Below, in pieces: positions 55,919 to 64,000 of a stretch of DNA of 64,000 nt. Within the stretch, counting starts at the first letter, position 1. The number at the start of each line of letters is the position of its first letter. The notes under the pieces are model-generated. The model did not search any database. It was given only the letters and a program-made list of their open reading frames with translations, and was not told where the DNA came from. A program made the translations under genes and the position numbers. This stretch comes from Cryptomeria japonica (lineage: Eukaryota > Streptophyta > Pinopsida > Cupressales > Cupressaceae). The stretch is from contig NC_081409.1 of NCBI RefSeq assembly GCF_030272615.1, forward strand, positions 648,858,468 to 648,922,467, written 5' to 3'.

Positions 55919-56960
55919 TCAATTAGTAGAATCAATATACACTGAATCATCTTCCTTGATAGCAATAAATACCCATTCATCAACACCTAAATTTCCTTTC
56001 TCAAATTCATCAACTATCACACCTTCATTAGTAGCATAATAACATTTCTTCTCATATTTAGTTTTATATGGCTTCTTAGGAACTCTTTCTGGACACCTTG
56101 AGGCAAAATGTCCTATTTTATTACTTGAAAAAAGCATTTAAGAGGAAATTTACCTTCATAATTACCGGTTCCTTTAGGAAATATTTAGGCAATAAGGGCT
56201 TCAATTTCCTCAAGATCTCACTCTTCTTCTTTCATCTCCTTCATATCCTTCTCATATCTAGATACTCTTCTTGAAGAACTTTCTCCTGGATCATATCTCT
56301 TTTTACTAGAAATAGTAGCTTTGAATGCAGATCCTATCTTAGGAAGAGAGTCACCACACTCATTTAATTGAAATGCATCAAGCTTTCCAATCATCATGAC
56401 TCTAGTCACATTAGTCATGGTTTGGATCTCCTCAATAGCAGTAGATTTGTGTTTGTAAGTAGGAGGCAAGGATCTCAACACTTAAGCAACGATCTCTGAT
56501 TCTTCCAATACTCCACTGACACATTTGATATTGAACACAAGATCATTCACTTTCTACATAAAAGAAGTAATGTTGCCATCTTTTCCCATCTTCAACAGCT
56601 CATACTTTCCCTTCAAGCTTTGCAACTTGGCTATCTTCACATGATTGTCACCTTCATACAAATTTTCCAACTTCTTCTAGATCTCATGAGAAATCTACAA
56701 ACCCATGACATTTGTCATTTTAGAATCAGTCAAGGCACTCAACAATGCTTCCTTAGCTCTAATATTGTATTATTCTTTCTTTATCTCATCCAAAGTTGTA
56801 AGACTATTCAAAGGAATGTTACACATTTTTAGTAATCTTCCACTAATATTCACCAATGCATCTCAAGTGACACTCTATTCAGCTCTTACAAAGAGTATAA
56901 TTTGTTCCATCGAATCTCAAACTATCCTTCTTTTAAATTTCCATCTAAGATCACCTCAAG
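55919..56960 (-). pseudogene. Copia-B Gag (UBN2 type)
   Basis: Reading inward from the primer site: FDGTNYTLC, SKMTNVMGL, KKLENLYEGDNHVKIAKLQS, LKGKYELLKMGKDGNITSF, VLRSLPPTYKHKSTAIEEIQ, GKLDAFQLNE; then a charged linker and a knuckle remnant NKIGHFASRCPER. This is the common UBN2 Gag with one knuckle, unlike the coiled-coil Gags of Copia-A, NA-1 and NA-2. Stops at 56500, 56557, 56675 and 56690 (approximate) replace Gln, Trp or Lys codons. Confidence 0.82.
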
Positions 56961-56985
56961 AGATCAAGCTTCTTCTGAGGAGCCT

Positions 56986-56997
56986 ACTCTAATACCA
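56986..56997 (-). promoter_or_regulatory. Copia-B primer-binding site
   Basis: TGGTATTAGAGT on the minus strand, two transitions from TGGTATCAGAGC; two bases from the LTR edge at 57000. Confidence 0.82.
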
Positions 56998-56999
56998 AT

Positions 57000-58540
57000 T
57001 GTTGGCAACAAGGCATAAAATTGAGAGTGGGGGTGAATCAGTTTTCTCAAAATATTTATTTAACTTAAACACAACTTCAGATCTAATAATTAATTGTGAC
57101 AGCATAAATCAACACCAAATCAATAACACACATAACACCAAGGATTTTGACATGGAAAACCCAGTCAAAGGAAAAACAACAACGGGAATCTACCCACAAT
57201 ATGATGATACCTTGTTAGAAGTATATGCAATATTACAATGGGGAATGCATATGCATTCAGGCACACTACCTAGAGCTCACTTCTCAAAAACAACAAAGGG
57301 CTACAGCCCAAGGAATATTCATTGTCTTACAACAACATTCAGATTAAATCCAGAAGATCATGAACTAAGAAAATAACATCTCCTAATGCCTTGTTACAAT
57401 TCCTGTTGGGCACATATACTACTCTTTCACACTTCTTCGCACTACTTCAGTGCTTCCAAAAGATCAAATCATTATTTAGACATCACACACATCTTTAACA
57501 TCACAATCACATTAATTTATACATATCATCAACCAATCTTTCAAGGTCGACTCAACCCATATTACAAATTGCAAAATATAACCATACACACTACAATAAC
57601 ATATGCATACCAAAACAATGTTGGCTAAGACATAGTTTGGACCTAAATGAACATATTGAATATGAAACACATCTAATAATTATTCCTTGAACATCCGCAA
57701 CATGCTACAACAATCATGTCGGCCAAGAACATGAAGAACACTGTCGGATCAAGGAAAATCATCAATATCATGCATAATGATAAATGCAGACCACCAACAC
57801 AAACATAAAACAATATAGAAATATCCACAAGCATCATGAATTACCACATAAACAACTACACCAACACTACTTACTAGAATCTCCATCATAATTATATCGA
57901 ACTTCAAGAACACTAACTGCAATGACTGTCAGACTCAAAGATTCACTTGCGGACCTCCAAATAATGAGCCATCTGAATTGAGGACACACCAGAATGTCCC
58001 AAAAACTCTGCCAAATTCACATTCTAAGATAATGCAATGCAAAGCAATGTAGAGCAAAATCCATAACACTAATGAACACCGAAGAATTGAAAAACCAACC
58101 ACAATACTAGATCTCATAACTCGATCAAATCTCCATGCGAACCATTGAAACTTGAGCTGAATCAACTAGAGATACTTATCTCAAAACCCTTTTATAGTGT
58201 CATAAAATTTCCACCCTAGCAATTTTAACCACATTTGAGGTCCTCACCTTGGTGATGACATCCTCCTTCCAAACCGAGATCTCTTTCTGCATTTTCACCC
58301 CTTAACCCCTTCCTATTTGAGCCCTATGATAGCCTCAGGACCCTATCCGAGTCCCAAGATAGGGCAAGACATAGTTGTGGCACCCTTGTCCCCATATCCC
58401 ATCGTCTTAGGGTAGCCCCAAGATAGGTTCCCCTGACCCTATCTGCACTTCGGGTTCCCAAATCTCCCCGATGTCAGCCTTTGGTGAGATGAATTAATCA
58501 ATTGAGGCATGTATAAAAAGGGAGTTGGTTTTCTCATTTG
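57000..58540 (-). repeat. Copia-B 5' LTR (right end not seen)
   Basis: Starts TGTTGGCAACAAGG. A minus-strand TATAAAAGGG lies at 58186-58195 and would start transcription toward the primer site. No CCAACA outer edge is found before NA-2 begins at 58541, so NA-2 may have inserted in it, or the edge is degraded. Confidence 0.5.
58186..58197 (-). promoter_or_regulatory. Copia-B LTR TATA box
   Basis: CACTATAAAAGGG on the minus strand in the outer part of the LTR. Confidence 0.5.
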
Positions 58541-59279
58541 TGTTAGGATTCCCAAAGATACTGAGAGGGGGGGGTTGAATCAATATCTAATTGGTAAATG
58601 GATTTTTTGAACTTATTAAGTAAATTGCATTCCAAAATAGTATACCGGTAAACCAAAATTAATGTAATAAATAAGAACGATAAGCACAACATAGAAATCA
58701 CACCATAACACAATATTTTTAATGAGGAAACTTGATGTGGGAAAAACCTCGGTGGAATTTGTGACCCACAATATTCACTCACTGGACAATAAATGAATAT
58801 TACTTACAATAGGGGCCTGAACATGCAGGAAGGCCAACTGCCTAAAGCTCTCTACTTAATTACAAAAGGGAAGTCTCACTGACTTATAGAATGGATTATG
58901 AAAATCCAATACAATGTACTGCTTCGGTTGAGCATCTGCTATGCCAGGTTTAGTACAGGTTTAAGCTCACAAAATAACCATAAACCTTACTCCAAAATCT
59001 GCCTTAATATTCACATGTTCGCATCTTATTTTTCTTACTTACACAAATGATCTATAAGATCTCATACTTATATATGAGTCCTATTACAATTCACCTTGTC
59101 AACTTACAAAAAGGTATTACAATTAAATACAAAATGCAATAAACAAAATCTTGTCGTCTGGAGTGTCGGTAACCATCTTTGCCACTGCCGGTGTCGATGC
59201 CATAGGATTGCAAGGTTGCCATCAATGACAATACCTTCAATCACCTACAATTTCTCATTGGATTGTGCATTTTCCAACA
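58541..59279 (-). repeat. NA-2 3' LTR
   Basis: 739 bp with TG..CA ends; minus-strand TATATAAG at 59067-59074. The first 30 bases share the 'GAGAGGGGGGGTGAATCA' type start with Copia-A and NA-1 LTRs. Confidence 0.85.
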
Positions 59280-59529
59280 ATCTCCCCCTTTGGCATTGAT
59301 GGCAACACCCATGAGAAAAATCCAAAAATGTATCCAAAATGTGTTGTCCAAAAATCTTACCAAAAACTGTGTGCTCCCCCTGAGTAGATGATCTCTTCTG
59401 TTTACCAAAAATTGTGTGCTCCCCTTGAGCAGATGATCTCTTTTGTCATCATTTTTCTCATTCCCACTACTCCCCCTTTGAAATCAATGACAAAGGTTGT
59501 CAAAAATGTCAACTAAGTGTAGTTCTCAG
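59280..59529 (-). promoter_or_regulatory. NA-2 3' UTR with repeated polypurine tracts
   Basis: Minus-strand G-rich tracts at 59280-59293 (next to the LTR), 59374-59387, 59419-59432 and 59470-59481. The second and third lie in a ~45-bp tandem duplication (59361-59405 and 59406-59450). The CTCAGGGGGAG tract matches Copia-A and Copia-B. Confidence 0.6.
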
Positions 59530-62500
59530 CTAGATCCCTATAACTGGTGGGTTGCAATCTGATATAGATCTGCTAGTGCAAAATTTAAGCTGTTAGTGAA
59601 CCTTTCACTATCTTTTAATGTTGCTTCTCTCCCAGTGAGTATGTGCATTCTCTCTTCTAGTGTCTTAAGTCCTAGAACAAGTGCCTTTGAAATCTCTTTT
59701 CTCAAAGAGATGAGGATGTCAAGTTTTGGACCTAGTCTACATTTTAGTTCCTTAGCCTTGTATTGTATTCTTTCCTTTTACTTTTCCAATTTTTCAAGTT
59801 GTTCCTCAAAACCTGCAATTTCCTATTCTATTACCGATATGGGTTCTGATGAACCAATGAGATTGTCAGCTATATCATTTATTTTTGTCTGTACTATGTT
59901 GGTCTCCTTGTCTATATCTACTGTCAAAAAATTTGTCTTACATGAATCCCCGTACAACTCCTTAAATTACTTTACTATTTTGTTTAGTGCTGGTAGGAGG
60001 GTGTTAATGTGTTCCATGCACTTCTTTATTTTCTCATCAAATAATTTTTCTTTTTCCTTAATCATTTTCAAACTGAAACTTTCCTCATTAATTTGATCAA
60101 CTGTCAAAAGATTGTCGGTGATATATTTAGACAATGTGTCTAGTTGACTCAAAGAATCTTTATTTTCCACTATGCACTTGGGTGAAATCAATTTCAAAAT
60201 AGGGATGGTGTCATCAATTGCCTTGTATGCAAGTGCATTGCAATCTGTGATTTTCTTGATGGAATCTAATAATACCTCTGTTACATTTGTTAGTCTAAAT
60301 TTTGTTAAGGAGGAACTAGAAGATTGTCCAACTACTTTAACAACCTGCATTCCGCCAATGTGAGTAACCTCTTTTTTCATGTTGACCTCTGGTAGGCTAG
60401 TTTAAGTCTGCATCTCAACTAGCAAAGGTTTGGGTTTCTCAGCTGTTTTCAGTGGCACTGTCTCTATCTCAACCTTTTTTTCTTCATGTTTCTCATAATG
60501 TACCTCTGTCGGTTTCTTTGTGCATTCCACTCCAGGTTTCTCTGATTGTGTCTTAGCATTATCTACTAGTTTCTCTATATGTACCTTTGAACTGTCTACT
60601 ACCGGTATCTCAACAGATTTCTTTGTGTTATCAGCCAGTTTCTCTAACTCAGTAGGTTTTTTAGTGTGTACATCAGTGGTATCTATCTTTCCAGTATCTA
60701 GGGGACTAGTTAATTGTTCAGTTACTGGTGGTGTATCAATAGTCTCAACTAGTGGAGTATCAGAAGGAGGTGGGGGCAAGTTATATGTTACTTTTATGCT
60801 CAGAGGACCACCTACCTTACCTTTACCTTTATCCTTATCCTTATCTTTTTGATAGACTCTAAAAGTCTTTGGTCATTTAAGTTCTTCTTTCTTTTCCTTC
60901 TCCACAAAGAAGATATCCCATTTGTCTGATGTCTCTTCAGTGATCTCATTCACTCTGCCAACCATTAAAGCTACATGTCAGTGACCAGTGGAAAATATTG
61001 TCCTGTTTCCCTCACTTATTAGTTCATCAATTTCTTCTGTTGATTTCACTGGGTGAACTGATAGTAATTTTTCTACCTTTATCTTCTTATCCAATTCCAC
61101 AATTGCTAAGCTTTTTGCATCTAGTCTTCTATACAAGTCACTTGGGAGATCATCTACAACTTCTATCAAAAATTTCTTGTAAATGTGTAAGTGTAAAATA
61201 ACACTATTTTCTATACTTTCCTTTTCCTTATTTGTAAAAGTAATATACAACTTTCTAACATTTGACAAGTTTCCATCTTCAGTTATTTCATTCAAAATAT
61301 TTTCAAGTGGAGGGATAATTTATTTTTCCTTCTTCTTCCTGGGTGTCATTTTCTTTGTTGGGGACCTTACTGCTTGTTGTTTCCTTCTTGTTCTCTTTGG
61401 TGTAGGAGCGGGTACCGATGAAGGTTTCCTTTTTTTTTCTACTCTCTGAAACTCTGCCGGTATTTTACTGTTAGAGGAGGTACCAACCGGTGAAAGATGT
61501 GCTTCTAGTTGTAACCCTTCCAGGTCACTTTCCTTGATACCAGTCTTTTTCAACAAGTCTTCCTTAATTTCTTTTTCCTGTTTAGTTACTTTTCTAATTG
61601 TTTGCTCTCTTCTCTTCCTTTGTTTCATGGTTTGTACTTTTCTTTCAATGGTTTCAACATTTCCAAATACTTCTTCTTTAGGTTCTCTAGGTGCTTCGAG
61701 GAGGGCTTTAGCATATGTTTCTATTATGTTTTCATTTGCCTCAGAACCCATTTCAGTTAACCAAACTGTTCTAGGAACCATTTCTTCCATCCAGATTTCA
61801 TCCTTGTTTCCCTACTAGTATGTCAAAACCAAATTCTTTTCTACCTATACTGGGAACTTCTTTGGTGATGTATAGCAATAGACATACAAGTAAGTTACCA
61901 AATCTGAATGTGCCTTTCTTTTATCCTTTGATTTTCTTCAAATTATCAATCAATTCATCTTTTAACTATTCACATATGTCAATCTTAGTGTTACTATTCA
62001 CCATGTCATAAGCACTCTTGATACATAAACTAGAAACAGAGTTTAATCTGTTAGCATGTGTAGTCTTGTATCCTAGAATCATGCTAATGAATCTTACATT
62101 AATATCTTTCACATCATTTACTCTCAAGGATCTACTATCATGGGTTGCACCAGTTAAGGTCATTACAGTGTCGTTAGAGACCTTCTTTCCATTTTTTGGT
62201 CTGCTGCCAGTGGAAGGTAAGCCAATCACTTCCCTAACTACTTCTTTTGTAATCTTATGGATGGAATCTAGCCAAAAGAACTCCCCATGAACTCTACTAA
62301 GTAGAATTCTTATAACTTCCTTGGGAAAATCAGGAATGCTAAGTATTTCCACAAAACTTAAGGTTTTAATTATCTTGTGTTCTGGTTTCACATTACCATT
62401 TTCATCACAAATTACAATCCTATACATGTTCATAATCTCATCAGCACCAAGTTCTTCAATGCGACAATGTATGTATATCCTAGGGTCTTCAGCATAACCA

Positions 62501-62646
62501 ACTCCTTTGGGTATTTTAGAAAATGCTCCTAGGGTATCGTCCTACTTCGTAACTTCGAGAATGATTTTAAATACGGGCCTAGGGCGTTTAACCACTTCAA
62601 TTACAGTAGGGTTTGCAATGAATTCAGGTGCAGAGGAGGAAGCCAT
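59530..62646 (-). pseudogene. NA-2 large unknown protein (~1,035 codons) in place of pol
   Basis: Starts at ATG 62644-62646 (MASSSAPEFIANP). Order of regions: EDPRIYIHCRIEELGADEI; LSRVHGEFFWLDSIHKITKE; SRSLRVNDVKDINVRFISMI; Lys/Arg-rich KKRKPSSV..PKRTRRKQQ with SPTKK (61320-61450); TNKEKESIENSVILHL and LPSDLYRRLD; a Thr/Pro/Glu-rich part with two ~20-residue repeats (60500-60700); and a C-terminal coiled coil. It is collinear with the NA-1 protein. One frameshift near 61815 and several stops. No enzyme, membrane or signal motif is recognised. The basic and SPKK-like region suggests nuclear or DNA contact; inference only. Confidence 0.7.
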
Positions 62647-62649
62647 TAT

Positions 62650-63040
62650 ATAAATACCTTAATCTGCCTTTAGGTTTGAATGCTTGAATGATTTGCTTCA
62701 CATCTTGTTGTGGATGCCTTTGCTGGGGTTTTGTGTGCTCTAAGGAAGTTTGAATGCTCGGTGAGTGAAAAAGAGTGAAAAAAACTTGCTTTATAATGTC
62801 ATTTCCTTCAACTCCCATAATAAATGTCTGCCGGTTAAGTGAAAACTTAACTCATCTGTCGGTAAAGAAGCATTTCATCTTCTTACCATCAACTGAGGGT
62901 AAACTAGTATGTTTTCAATTTGTTGCCATAACCCTAAGGGATTTCTTTTCAGTTAGATGAAGAATCTCTTACCGGTGGAGTGATACTTTGTTCTACTAGT
63001 GAAGGAATAGCTTCATTAACATTCAGATCTGTCTTTCTAA
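62650..63040 (-). other. NA-2 spacer between Gag and the large gene
   Basis: No coding similarity seen; same position as the NA-1 spacer 32211-32727. Confidence 0.45.
62786..62797 (-). promoter_or_regulatory. Possible internal promoter before the NA-2 large gene
   Basis: CATTATAAAGCA on the minus strand about 145 bp upstream of the ATG, in the spacer after Gag. It would allow separate transcription of the large gene. A TATA box in AT-rich DNA can be chance. Confidence 0.35.
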
Positions 63041-64000
63041 TCCATTATTTTGAAAATTCTTGCTTTACCTCATCAACCTTTTCTTTGCCTTTCAAACTGG
63101 GTCCTTTGTTATTTGTCGGTGGTGCCTTACTTCTACAAAATTTTGCAATATGTCCAATTTTGTTACAAGCATAACAAGTCACATTATTTCTCTGAATAGC
63201 TTTTCCATATCCTATGTCGGTATGTGTTCTGCATTGATTAAATAAGTGTCCAAATCTTCCACAAACATAACATCTTACATTCATTCTACAATTTTCTGAA
63301 TTATGACCAGTTTTGTTGCATTTAGAAAATTGACCGATGGGTGCATTAGTGTTCTGATAGTTTCTAGATCTACACTCATTTTCTCTATGACTGTACTTTT
63401 TACAATTAAAGGAATTCCCATTAAATTTGTAGGCATTAGGTTGTCTTACCAGTTTACTGTGATGATGATTGTTTGCAGTACTGGAGCTTACACTAACTTC
63501 AAAGCCAGGGCCATTAGTATCTCCATTAGGTTTCTAATTTTTTAGCATATCATCAAGTTCTTTTGAACTTTTCTTGAATTTCTCTTTATGTTGATTTGCA
63601 GTAGCCAACTCATGTGTTCAGTTTTATCATGTTCCAAGTGAATCACATATTTCTTCAACATATCATTTCATGACTAAGTCTTAGATTTTCATTTGCAACA
63701 TCATTGATTCTCCTAGCCAAGTCATCTTCTTTCTCTTTTTGTCTTCAATGTCTTTACAAAATGTCATAGTCATATCTTGCATCTCATTCCTCAAGGTCAT
63801 ATTTTCTTGCTCCAACTTGCTTACAAGATAATTAAGAGTTTCTTTTTCATCATCACCATTCTGTATCTTCTCATGAAGTTCTCTTCTTTTGCTTCTAGCA
63901 ATAGTAAGATTTCCTTGAAGTCCTTGAATGATTTCTTGTGCAGCCTTCAGATCATCTTCAAGTTTGATATTCTTCAACTTTTCTGCATCATAATCTGTAA
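63041..64000 (-). pseudogene. NA-2 Gag (partial): coiled coil plus four zinc-knuckle motifs
   Basis: The coiled coil enters from the window end (LKNIKLEDDLKAAQE, NEMQDMTMTFCKDIEDKK) and is clearly related to the Copia-A Gag coil (NEMQDLTMRMCKEIEDQK). Knuckles: a degenerate FNCKKYSHRENEC, KCNKTGHNSENC (one Cys lost), CYVCGRFGHLFNQC and CYACNKIGHIAKFC, the last two intact. Two stops follow the coil. The link to Copia-A shows that pol-bearing and pol-less elements share this Gag type. Confidence 0.78.

Larger units (their letters stand above)
55712..56999 (-). mobile_element. Copia-B, 5' half (Gag, protease)
   Basis: Continuation of 35638-38781 on the other side of the Tat element. Contains UBN2-type Gag and the protease start, and ends at the primer site next to the 5' LTR. 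Confidence 0.88.
58541..64000 (-). mobile_element. NA-2: pol-less Copia-like LTR element, cut by window end
   Basis: 3' LTR 58541-59279 (TGTTAGGATTCC to CCAACA, 739 bp), polypurine tract 59280-59293, a large unknown gene 59530-62646, then Gag from about 63045 to beyond the window. No protease, integrase or RT motif is present between Gag and the LTR. Same design as NA-1 but LTRs and proteins are diverged, so it is a separate family. The 5' LTR and primer site lie outside. Confidence 0.85.

Noticed and set aside
58511-58522. Plus-strand TATA box GTATAAAAAGGG before 58541
   Set aside because: It points into the 3' end of the minus-strand NA-2 element, where no plus-strand gene is seen; kept only as a curiosity.

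Overview
This window looks like intergenic DNA from a large plant genome. It is AT-rich and made almost entirely of nested LTR retrotransposons plus one plant-type LINE, and I see no intact host gene. The evidence for a plant is: Copia primer-binding sites matching initiator tRNA-Met, a Ty3/gypsy chromovirus with a chromodomain, a Tat-clade Ty3/gypsy with a second RNase H and an antisense plant mobile domain (PMD) gene, and a LINE with a C-terminal RNase H. Long introgenic spacers and old nested elements would fit a gymnosperm, but that is a guess.

Layout. 1-597 is the outer part of a Copia LTR. 598-5002 is mostly unassigned and holds a short peptide-repeat region (1692-1939). 5003-8208 is a 5'-truncated LINE ending in poly(A). 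8562-9954 is a small LTR element with no coding capacity. 11869-25674 is an old, internally deleted Copia (Copia-A); its 5' LTR is split by a much younger Ty3/gypsy chromovirus (16382-24774, TSD ACTAC). 27340-35353 is a Copia-like element with no pol (NA-1). 35638-38781 and 55712-58540 are the two halves of one Copia (Copia-B), split inside its protease/integrase region by a 16.9 kb Tat-clade Ty3/gypsy (38782-55711). 58541-64000 is a second pol-less Copia-like element (NA-2), cut by the window end. All elements are on the minus strand except the LINE and the Tat element.

How the parts relate. NA-1, NA-2 and Copia-A share an unusual Gag: an N-terminal coiled coil followed by four or five CCHC-type zinc knuckles. 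In NA-1 and NA-2 the whole pol gene is absent, and in its place is a single reading frame of roughly 1,000-1,115 codons. The two versions are diverged but collinear along their length, and I do not recognise the family. They would need pol proteins from a Copia partner to move. The Tat element is the other unusual unit. Its gag-pol leader has a 21-bp tandem array, and an inverted version of the same array lies in front of the antisense PMD gene, so both divergent transcription units would carry the same repeat in their leaders.

All coding regions are broken, mainly by single in-frame stop codons that look like C-to-T or G-to-A changes (CAG to TAG, TGG to TAG/TGA). This fits decay of methylated transposons. 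Nesting order and LTR divergence agree: Copia-A is older than the chromovirus inside it, and Copia-B is older than the Tat element inside it.
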